DNA of 49,508 bases from Leptolyngbyaceae cyanobacterium MO_188.B28. GTDB lineage: Bacteria > Cyanobacteriota > Cyanobacteriia > Phormidesmidales > Phormidesmidaceae. The notes under the pieces were generated by a model. It was not told the DNA's origin. It worked only from the letters and a program-made list of their open reading frames with translations, and did no database searches. Location of the stretch: the NCBI GenBank assembly GCA_030065175.1, contig JASJDH010000006.1, positions 1 through 49,508 on the forward strand. The letters run 5' to 3'. Both the position numbers and the translations under genes were made by a program. Below are positions 38,821-45,586 of this stretch, one piece after another. Position 1 is the stretch's first letter; the number at the start of each line of letters is the position of its first letter.

Positions 38821-39921
38821 TTAGGTTGAAATTAGAGTCTTTTCTTGAATTGCCAAGCGGATGTTTGCAAGATCCGCTGACAGTCGCTCAATGTCAGCCA
38901 AAAGATCGGCCGGATTGGAAACCTGACCGCCATTGATTGAGAGCGATTGAAACCGGGTGTTTGAAAACCCCGCCATAGGTTGGGTGACGTGATATTCATT
39001 GGTATTGATCAGCAGACTGAGCAAATCTGGTCGAGCGTTGTGACCCACCGCATCGTGTAGGTGGACCCAATCAGCGATCGCATTCAAGTCGAGGTCAGCA
39101 TAGAGAATTCCCTCATCATCTTTGAGGGGACCCGCCAAAAATTTGCCGCCAGGGGCAATGATGGCGGAATTGCCGCCGCCGAGCTTGATCTTGTCCTGCT
39201 GATACTCGGTCTGACAGAGCTTTTCATAGCCCGCTTGGTCCAATGCCCCGTCTACTTTAAGGACAAAACAGTCCCCCACATGGGCATGGTATCGGGAGCA
39301 TAATTCAGAGGTCATCTCAAAAATATCGTCCCAAAGCGCCATAGCGCCGCCGCCAACCCATGACGCCACATGGATCTGGGGTCGCTGGGCAATCATGGCG
39401 TGGCGCATTAAGTCCATCGAGTGCTCCCAACAGAGCAATCCACTGAGTCGATAATTGTCATAGTCCCAAGTTCGAATGTTGGAGCCATCTCCCACTCCCC
39501 AGTGAGCCCGCTCTGCATGCGTAGGCATGATCTTGCGATGCTTACCCAGTAGCTGGCCTCGTCGGTTGATGAACACAAGGGTGTTATAGCAAGTTTTACC
39601 GTCCCGTTCATTAACCCCCATCACCACATCAATCTCATTTGCGCGGGCCGCATCGCACAGCACATCAGTGGTCTTGCTAGGTATCTCGACCCCGTTTAGG
39701 AACCATTCCTTAAACAAATCCTGGTACCAAACCGGGGCGCTCAACCAAAGATGGTAAGGATAACCGGGCAAAAAGGATTCAGAGAAGGCAACCAGTTCTG
39801 CGCCCTGTCCAGCCGCTTCTTCAATCAAAGACACGGCTTTCTCTAAGGTCTTTTCACGGTCGTAGAGCACTGATGCCGCTTGCACAACAGCCGCCCTAAT
39901 GGTAGGAAATACATCACCCAT
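38821..39921 (-). CDS. Nitrilase-family carbon-nitrogen hydrolase (copy 2)
   Basis: A 366-residue paralogue of the nitrilase at 36285, with E48, K130 (HRKIMPT) and C164 (LLCWEHSMDLMRHAM) at the same positions. It has a C-terminal extension of about 30 residues, ending with a helical segment (ADIERLSADLANIRLAIQEK). It is the first gene of the six-gene run. A TetR-type operator lies at 39941-39960, 20 bp before its ATG, and AGGAGA is the ribosome site. The predicted product is an acid plus ammonia from a nitrile. The substrate is unknown and may differ from that of copy 1. Confidence 0.92.
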   Translation of the reverse strand: MGDVFPTIRAAVVQAASVLYDREKTLEKAVSLIEEAAGQGAELVAFSESFLPGYPYHLWLSAPVWYQDLFKEWFLNGVEIPSKTTDVLCDAARANEIDVVMGVNERDGKTCYNTLVFINRRGQLLGKHRKIMPTHAERAHWGVGDGSNIRTWDYDNYRLSGLLCWEHSMDLMRHAMIAQRPQIHVASWVGGGAMALWDDIFEMTSELCSRYHAHVGDCFVLKVDGALDQAGYEKLCQTEYQQDKIKLGGGNSAIIAPGGKFLAGPLKDDEGILYADLDLNAIADWVHLHDAVGHNARPDLLSLLINTNEYHVTQPMAGFSNTRFQSLSINGGQVSNPADLLADIERLSADLANIRLAIQEKTLIST

Positions 39922-39940
39922 GATTTTTCTCCTAAAATAA

Positions 39941-39960
39941 TATGACTGGTCGTCTTAAAA
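39941..39960 (-). promoter_or_regulatory. Operator 1 of the TetR-linked regulon, before nitrilase copy 2
   Basis: The plus strand reads TATGACTGGTCGTCTTAAAA. The conserved arms are TAnGAC-N5-GTCnTA. In gene orientation a TATTAT -10-like box follows. Confidence 0.8.
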
Positions 39961-39981
39961 CGAGCAAAAATTTTCCTACTG

Positions 39982-40989
39982 ACGTGATGTGCAACTTAAT
40001 TATTTCTCTTCACTGAGAAATAATACTTTCGAACTGCAGCCAAGGTCTACCTTGTCGCCGGTTCAGCCAGACCATCACCGTATGGGCTAACACTTTACGC
40101 GCTAAGCGACTGGTCAAATGCCATAAATCTCTTGCCAGAATGCGTTCAATGTCAAACCAGTGACACAAGTGACCGATAACCGTTTCCACTAACTGCCGTT
40201 GGCGACTCACTGCGCGATTGTACGCCGGATCATAGGCCTGCATATTGCTCCGTAACGGGGTGAGTAATGTCAACCCTTGCGCCTCCAATAAAGCAGCCAA
40301 CTCAGGGCGGATATAGCCTTTGTCGCCGAATAGGAGTCCGCCCAGACCCACGACCAATTCAGGGGCGACATCTCGTTCATCGACGTTCGCAGCTGTAACG
40401 GCGAGTCCCAAAACGACTCCCTGACCATTAATCAGCAGATGTCCCCGGAAACCGTAAAATGTGTCGAGTTTAGTTTTAGAACTGCCGAAGCCAGCGAGTC
40501 CCTTGAACACTTGGGCTTGGGGAGCCCGCTTGAAGCCACAAACGGGCATGGGAAACCCATCAATCCGGAAGAGTGAGCCCTCAGCAGCGGCTAAGGACTC
40601 AAGTAATCGCTGATGCAGCAATTGCTTGTACTGCCAGAGATTAGCGGCTTGGCGGACAAAGGTGCTGCGATGCCCGAGACCGGGAAACCAACTCTGCCAA
40701 TGACGACGGAAATATTTCCAGATATCGGTGTCGCTGTGGCAGCCTAGAAATTCGCCTACGATTTCTAGCGTCAGGACTTCACTATCGCTAAGTCTGGGCG
40801 CAAAGCCTTTCGTGCGAGGGGGGTAGAGTTCGAGTAACGATTCCAAATGAAGGTCAACGCACAGATAAACGGCAATGATAAACTCTGAAATATCGAACAT
40901 GGTCTTACATTCCTGAAAGTGCTAGAGCTTTTGATAGCTCTAACTTTGGAATGCGAGACCTTTTCTTCTTAATTAGTTGCACATCACGT
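39982..40989 (-). mobile_element. IS982-family insertion sequence, complete
   Basis: A 1008-bp element with inverted ends ACGTGATGTGCAACT at left and its complement AGTTGCACATCACGT at right. TACTG stands directly outside both ends (39977-39981 and 40990-40994), an apparent 5-bp target duplication, slightly shorter than most reported for the family. It contains one intact transposase gene. It sits 21 bp after the transporter stop and upstream of operator 1. Confidence 0.88.
40010..40900 (-). CDS. IS982-family transposase
   Basis: A 296-residue DDE transposase. Seen are the IS982-type N-terminal region (RLSDSEVLTLEIVGEFLGCH), the first Asp in RIDGFPMPVCGFKRA, then YGFRGHLLINGQGVVLGLAV, the second Asp in LFGDKGYIRPEL, and the last acidic residue in SRQRQLVETVIGHLCHWFDI. 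The ORF spans nearly the whole element and looks intact, so the insertion may be recent and possibly active. Confidence 0.93.
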   Translation of the reverse strand: MFDISEFIIAVYLCVDLHLESLLELYPPRTKGFAPRLSDSEVLTLEIVGEFLGCHSDTDIWKYFRRHWQSWFPGLGHRSTFVRQAANLWQYKQLLHQRLLESLAAAEGSLFRIDGFPMPVCGFKRAPQAQVFKGLAGFGSSKTKLDTFYGFRGHLLINGQGVVLGLAVTAANVDERDVAPELVVGLGGLLFGDKGYIRPELAALLEAQGLTLLTPLRSNMQAYDPAYNRAVSRQRQLVETVIGHLCHWFDIERILARDLWHLTSRLARKVLAHTVMVWLNRRQGRPWLQFESIISQ

Positions 40990-41010
40990 TACTGGATACT
41001 GACACGAACA

Positions 41011-42522
41011 TCATTGAATTTTGCGATGTCTCTGTCGGCTCAACAAGGGGCCAACCATGATCCCCATTGAGATCAGGACCAGCGACCAGCCTATTCCTAA
41101 CATCCAGGCTGGATAGCCTTCATAAGGGGTGCGAATATCCGTAATAAATTGGGCCGCCAAGAGTGCAGTGAGGGAAATCGGCGCAATAAACTTCACTGAT
41201 ATTGACCACCACGGCCCGATGCGCCAATCACTCACAGTATTGATGTATCGTCGTAAAGACTCGGCTCCGTAGACCCAACCGCCCAAAACTGACTGGGCAA
41301 TGGCGATCAGCATCAGGTTATAGTGGGTGACGAAATGATCGGTGATGTCTAAAAAGTAGAGCCCCGCTTGGGTCGTGTAAATGATGCCCAAAATGAGACC
41401 AGTCAAACAAATCCAGATAGACACTCGCTCAATTCGCCAATGGGGATAGCGATCAATCAGCACTGTGTTCACGGCTTCAACTAGCGAAAAGGCGCTATCA
41501 ATACCGAGAGAGAGCAGCATCAAGAAGAATAGGGCGCTAAACAACCCAGGTAGGGGCATGAGACTCAGGGCCTGTGGGAACACGACAAACGCTAATCCCG
41601 GGCCAGAGGCCGCCAGCTCTGTAATCGGGGTGGTGGTGCGCCAGGCCATGTAGCCCAGTACGCCGAACACCACAAATCCTGAGAATAAACTGATGGCGCT
41701 ATTGGTGAGGGCTGTGGCCCAAGTATCTCGGGCGATATCATTATCAGGAGCCTTGTAGCTGGTGTAAGCCACCATAATGCCCATCGCCAGGGAGAGGGTG
41801 AAAAAGATTTGGGAAAAGGCTGCTGACCAAACTTCAGGGTCAGCCAGGATGCTCCAGATTGGGGTTAGATAAAGCCGCCAACCTGCTAGGAAACCGGGCA
41901 GGGTGATAGCTCTCACCAACAACACACCGAGCAGGATAATCGGCAATGGCACACTATAGAGAACCACCTTCCCTTCGCTCTGCACACCCCGCCATACGCA
42001 GAAATAAATTATCGCCCACACCGCCGCTAAGGCCAGCAAAATGGGAAGATTGATCCTGCCGATCTGTCCTACTCCATCGCTAAGGTGCAGAACTGAGTCA
42101 AAAAAGTATTGCTCGGCGTTGTCTGACCAGCTCAGCCGAAACGCATTGAAAAAGTAAATCAGCGTCCAGGCCATGACCACGGCATAGTAGGCAATAATCA
42201 TAAAACCTGTCAGAATAGCCGCCAGCCCAAATCCTTGAAAGCTGGGATGGAGCCGTTTGAAGGCTCCGGCTACTCCCTGCTGGGTTTTTTGACCGATGGC
42301 GAACTCCAGCATGAGTAGCGGCATACCCACCAGTAGCAATGCTGTCAGATAGGGAATTAAAAAGGCGCCGCCGCCATATTTACCGGCCAGATAGGGAAAC
42401 CGCCAAACATTTCCCAAGCCAACGGCTGAGCCGATCGCGGCTAGGACAAAGACGGTTCTAGAAGACCATCGTTGACGTGTCATGAAATCATTCTCCTTTG
42501 ATGAAGAGGTTGAGTTTTTCAT
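41011..42522 (-). CDS. Sodium-dependent transporter, SLC6/NSS (LeuT-like) family
   Basis: An inner-membrane symporter of 503 residues with about 12 helices. TM1 carries SAVGLGNVWRFPYLAGKYGG, the family's sodium and substrate site. The substrate is an amino acid or related amine in characterised members. The start is taken at the ATG at 42522 (GGAG 5 bases upstream). The ATG at 42483 with AAAGGAGA is an alternative. The longer frame from 42621 would run through the operator at 42541-42560 and is unlikely. It is probably induced with the nitrilase island and may import its substrate. The IS982 insertion follows 21 bp after the stop. Confidence 0.9.
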   Translation of the reverse strand: MKNSTSSSKENDFMTRQRWSSRTVFVLAAIGSAVGLGNVWRFPYLAGKYGGGAFLIPYLTALLLVGMPLLMLEFAIGQKTQQGVAGAFKRLHPSFQGFGLAAILTGFMIIAYYAVVMAWTLIYFFNAFRLSWSDNAEQYFFDSVLHLSDGVGQIGRINLPILLALAAVWAIIYFCVWRGVQSEGKVVLYSVPLPIILLGVLLVRAITLPGFLAGWRLYLTPIWSILADPEVWSAAFSQIFFTLSLAMGIMVAYTSYKAPDNDIARDTWATALTNSAISLFSGFVVFGVLGYMAWRTTTPITELAASGPGLAFVVFPQALSLMPLPGLFSALFFLMLLSLGIDSAFSLVEAVNTVLIDRYPHWRIERVSIWICLTGLILGIIYTTQAGLYFLDITDHFVTHYNLMLIAIAQSVLGGWVYGAESLRRYINTVSDWRIGPWWSISVKFIAPISLTALLAAQFITDIRTPYEGYPAWMLGIGWSLVLISMGIMVGPLLSRQRHRKIQ

Positions 42523-42540
42523 GGATGCTCCACAATTAAA

Positions 42541-42560
42541 TATGACTGGTCGTCTTAAAA
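42541..42560 (-). promoter_or_regulatory. Operator 2 of the TetR-linked regulon, before the transporter
   Basis: TATGACTGGTCGTCTTAAAA, identical over 20 bp to operator 1. It ends 18 bp from the chosen start. Confidence 0.8.
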
Positions 42561-42718
42561 TAAAGCAAAAGAACATTGCTGGCTGATAGAAACGATTCAC
42601 CACGCCTTCCCAGATCAGCAATGACGGGTTGTCTCTACAGCAGAAACACTTTGTCTTGAAAATTTCAAGTCCCCTGTCTAGAAGTTTTTAGCACTGGTCA
42701 GCATTTAGATTACGCTGC

Positions 42719-43543
42719 CTATGGTTTGGGCTGACAAGTGGGACAGTAATAGTATCGTCGCCCTCCCGTTATGTCTTTGATAATCGGCGCGCCGCATTGA
42801 TAGCATGGCTTTGAGGCGCGGCTAAACACAGAGAATCGATACTTAGACCGGGTTAAACCCTGTTCCTTCAACATCGCCGCCCGCTCCAAGTCATTGGTGA
42901 TCCCGCCTGTTTCATAGGATTGTCGAGGCAGGGCGATCGCCATTTTCGCTAGCGCTTCAATTTGTTCTGGGGTGCAGTCCAATGGACGCAGGGAGGGATG
43001 AACCGCGGCGGCGAATAGAATTTCACTCCGCAAATAGTTTCCCAACCCGGACAAGAACCGCTGATCCAGCAATAGGGTGGTTAAACGGCGACGATAAAAC
43101 GCCTTTTCCATAAACCGTTGGGCTACTTGCTCGATCGTCGTTTTGGGATTCAACACATCGGGGCCTATTCGACTGAGAAATGGGTGTGATTCCAGATCAG
43201 CATCATGGAGCACCTCAATATCAGATGCGCTGTAAAGAAGGGCGGATTTCTTTTGGGTGTGAATAGCGAGACGCAGTTGACGGTTGGTTTTGGGAAAGGA
43301 CCGGGCTTTGCGAATCATCCACACGCCATACAGTTGATTATGACTGTAGATATTGAGTTGATTGTCAAATCGAATCAGCAGCGCTTTGCCGCGGGGTTCT
43401 ATGGCGATCGCGGTAGCGGCGGCGAGGGTTTCCTCGAAAGACTTGAGATGGTCGAAGGCAAAAAATACGTCGGTTATGGGCTGGTGCGCGATCGCCGATG
43501 CGATCGCATCGGCGGAACGCTTAATCTCAGGTCCTTCAGGCAT
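42719..43543 (-). CDS. nei: Endonuclease VIII-like DNA glycosylase (Fpg/Nei family)
   Basis: A 274-residue base-excision repair enzyme. It starts MPEGPEIKRSADAI: Pro2 is the Schiff-base nucleophile and Glu3 the acid. FLSGLGNYLRSEILF is the helix-two-turn-helix. The zinc finger at the end has CYQC (C247, C250) and CPTC (C267, C270). MPEGPEI is the Nei-type start (Fpg usually has MPELPEV). It removes oxidised pyrimidines. It lies inside the nitrilase island on the same strand, but has no operator of its own and may be unrelated to it. Confidence 0.93.
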   Translation of the reverse strand: MPEGPEIKRSADAIASAIAHQPITDVFFAFDHLKSFEETLAAATAIAIEPRGKALLIRFDNQLNIYSHNQLYGVWMIRKARSFPKTNRQLRLAIHTQKKSALLYSASDIEVLHDADLESHPFLSRIGPDVLNPKTTIEQVAQRFMEKAFYRRRLTTLLLDQRFLSGLGNYLRSEILFAAAVHPSLRPLDCTPEQIEALAKMAIALPRQSYETGGITNDLERAAMLKEQGLTRSKYRFSVFSRASKPCYQCGAPIIKDITGGRRYYYCPTCQPKP

Positions 43544-43612
43544 ATAGAATCATCATCACTCAATCCAACAGTACCAAACCTTTTGGCATGGGAAAACTCA
43601 CATTTAGAAATC

Positions 43613-43708
43613 GGGGATCTGCGGATAAATAAAATCCCATCTACCCATCCACCCATCCACCCATCCACTGCCTTTTAACAGGACTTTATTTTCACACAAC
43701 TCCCTAAT
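43613..43708 (+). repeat. Octamer hairpin element, copy D
   Basis: GGGGATCTGCGGATAAATAA, then AATCCCATCTA and three CCCATCCA-type octamers, then TGCCTTTTAACAGGACTTTA and TTTTCACACAACTCCCTAA. It lies between nei and the carbonic anhydrase gene. Confidence 0.85.
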
Positions 43709-43723
43709 AATCTGGCCACCCCC

Positions 43724-44338
43724 TCAGGCTGCAAGAGGCTTTTTGTCCTCTACAACCAGTGACAACTCATGGGTGTCAATGTTGTAAACGTAGCCATAGA
43801 TATTGACCTGTTGCGGTGTCCCCTTTGACTCTCTCACCAGACGGACGTCATGCTCCAATGAGGTTGCAAAGTCTCTGATAGAGACGCTTTCACGTTCATA
43901 GAGGGTGGAGATGTCCGTATCGTGTTCGTGCTGGTAGGCGTCAATGATGCCGTGGGCTGTGAACGAAGTGGCGCCGCAATGGGTGTGATGGACGATGACA
44001 ATATTCTGAATGCCGAATAGGTGTTGCGCCGTCGTAATCGACCGGAGCGCATCGATCGCTCGACCGCCCGCGACAATCACCTCGAAAAGGGTTGTGGTTG
44101 AGGCGATCTTATTTCCTTGCGCATCAGTAACGATTTCACCGGGATAGACTTCTCCAAACTCCTTAGCGACAGCTTCCGGAATGTTAGCCGCGCGGGGATC
44201 GTAGCAGTAGATCACAACTGTCCTCAAGGGAACCGCCTTGGCGAACTCCTGACGCACTGTCGGTTCATGGTAGTCCGGTTGTTTCGAAAACACGTAAGCA
44301 TCAAAGTCTTGCGTAGATAGAGTCTTAGATAGAGTCAT
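43724..44338 (-). CDS. Beta-carbonic-anhydrase-like protein
   Basis: A 204-residue zinc enzyme fold. The Cys-Asp-Arg site is CYDPR (C45, D47, R49), and the second metal site is HHTHC (H118, C121) in IVIVHHTHCGATSF, so a full beta-CA zinc site is present. Most members interconvert CO2 and bicarbonate. A few relatives hydrolyse CS2 or COS, which cannot be excluded. GAAAGGAG lies before the ATG. It lies 82 bp downstream of the operator-linked unknown gene and is probably in its transcript. A CA beside nitrogen-release enzymes could recycle CO2, as with cyanase operons, but this is inference. Confidence 0.88.
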   Translation of the reverse strand: MTLSKTLSTQDFDAYVFSKQPDYHEPTVRQEFAKAVPLRTVVIYCYDPRAANIPEAVAKEFGEVYPGEIVTDAQGNKIASTTTLFEVIVAGGRAIDALRSITTAQHLFGIQNIVIVHHTHCGATSFTAHGIIDAYQHEHDTDISTLYERESVSIRDFATSLEHDVRLVRESKGTPQQVNIYGYVYNIDTHELSLVVEDKKPLAA

Positions 44339-44420
44339 TGTGCAGCTCCTTTCAGATAAGGTTGATCTCGTTCAGAGGGAAAGTTCTGTTGTAGGAAACG
44401 TGACAGCCATTGGATGAGGT

Positions 44421-44825
44421 CTAAGCAGCGACCATTTTACCGTCGTCCTTCGGATCAGGCTGACCTGCTTTAATGACAATGTGAAGACGCTCGTCCACTT
44501 CGTATACCCTGACCCACTCCAAATCTCCCCGCCGCCTAAGTAGGCCGGAATGTGGCGATCGCGCCTTTATTTTGTACGCCACCTTCGTCATGCGGCAGGC
44601 TTGTCCGCCATAGCGATATAGATATTCAGTAGAGCCTTCAATCACCCAACGGCCCTGATACAACTTCCAAAATTGGCCGTCATGCTCATAGATATCGAAG
44701 GTCATCTCATGGCCTCCTTCACCTTGAAGATGCCAAGGGCTACTTTCAATCTTTTTCCAGTCGGCGATCTTGCTGCCGTCCACGAATTCTTCACCGGGAA
44801 TCCGCCATCGCAGTGTATTTTTCAC
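44421..44825 (-). CDS. Uncharacterised protein, TetR-regulon member
   Basis: A 134-residue protein I do not recognise. It is rich in Trp, Tyr, Lys and Arg and predicted to be beta-rich (MTFDIYEHDGQFWKLYQGRW, then EYLYRYGGQACRMTKVAYKI). No signal peptide or membrane segment is present. It starts at a GTG with a strong AGGAGGA ribosome site, and an operator lies 22 bp further up. Placed between tetR and the carbonic anhydrase gene, it is the first gene of its transcript. It might be a small-molecule-binding accessory protein. No function is claimed. Confidence 0.75.
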   Translation of the reverse strand: MKNTLRWRIPGEEFVDGSKIADWKKIESSPWHLQGEGGHEMTFDIYEHDGQFWKLYQGRWVIEGSTEYLYRYGGQACRMTKVAYKIKARSPHSGLLRRRGDLEWVRVYEVDERLHIVIKAGQPDPKDDGKMVAA

Positions 44826-44847
44826 GATTCCTCCTAAATGAATAATA

Positions 44848-44867
44848 TACGACTGGTCGTCTTAAAA
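44848..44867 (-). promoter_or_regulatory. Operator 3 of the TetR-linked regulon, before the unknown gene
   Basis: TACGACTGGTCGTCTTAAAA, differing from operator 1 in one base. In gene orientation a TATATTATT box follows. Confidence 0.8.
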
Positions 44868-44937
44868 CTAGGAATCAGAATCTAGGAGCCAGAATTCAGA
44901 ATTCTCTCCGGAGGCTGCCTAGTTTGAGCTACCGCCT

Positions 44938-45528
44938 CTAAAGACGCTTAAGATAACCGTTCAACAGCATGTTCAGCTGTCGTATCGGCTCTATGGACTG
45001 CTCCACCTGCATTCTCACTAAAGCGCCTTCATAGGCGTTGACGAGAAAGTCGGCGAGTTCTTCGGCAGAAATGTCGTTTCGAATCGAGCGTTGGGTTTGG
45101 CCTCGTTTGAGGGCGCGAAGAAATTGCTGTTTCATCCCCTGAAATCCCTCAAGCATGGCCTGCTGACACAGCTCACTGCTACTCCCTAGCTCAGCGCCCA
45201 AATTGCCAATAATGCAACCGGCTTTCACCTCCTGATGCCGTTGCATCTCTTGTTCAAAAAATTGCTTGAGTGCGATGAGGGCGTTGTCTTCGGAGCCATT
45301 CAGCCAAGTGGCCATATTCGTAACGACCTCCTTGGAATAATGTCGAATCACCTCAGCGCCAAATTGCTCCTTGCTTTCAAAGTAGTTATAGAAAGAGCCT
45401 TTTGGCACCTTGACTTGATCGACAACTTCTTTGATGCCGGTACCGTGATAGCCCTGGGTAATGAACAATTTAAGTCCTTGGTCCAAGAGCTTTTCGCGGA
45501 TATCTTCATTGCGCTTTGGTCTAGCCAT
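44938..45528 (-). CDS. TetR/AcrR-family transcriptional regulator
   Basis: A 196-residue regulator. The N-terminal helix-turn-helix covers about residues 8-55: REKLLDQGLKLFITQGYHGT, GIKEVVDQVKVPKGSFYNYF, then ESKEQFGAEV. The C-terminal ligand and dimer domain is typical of the TetR_C class (KAGCIIGNLGAELG). It has a near-consensus promoter with an operator between TTGACA and the TATATTAT box, 10 bp from the ATG. No ribosome-binding site is visible, so the mRNA may be leaderless. It most likely represses itself and the island, released by an unknown ligand. Confidence 0.93.
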   Translation of the reverse strand: MARPKRNEDIREKLLDQGLKLFITQGYHGTGIKEVVDQVKVPKGSFYNYFESKEQFGAEVIRHYSKEVVTNMATWLNGSEDNALIALKQFFEQEMQRHQEVKAGCIIGNLGAELGSSSELCQQAMLEGFQGMKQQFLRALKRGQTQRSIRNDISAEELADFLVNAYEGALVRMQVEQSIEPIRQLNMLLNGYLKRL

Positions 45529-45538
45529 ATAAATAATA

Positions 45539-45564
45539 TATGACCAGTCGTCTTAAAATGTCAA
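45539..45564 (-). promoter_or_regulatory. tetR promoter with operator 4
   Basis: In gene orientation it reads TTGACA (45564-45559), then TTTTAAGACGACTGGTCATA, then TATTAT. Plus-strand operator TATGACCAGTCGTCTTAAAA keeps the TAnGAC/GTCnTA arms of the other sites. Confidence 0.8.
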
Positions 45565-45586
45565 GTAAGCAAGCTTCAGTCGCCGC

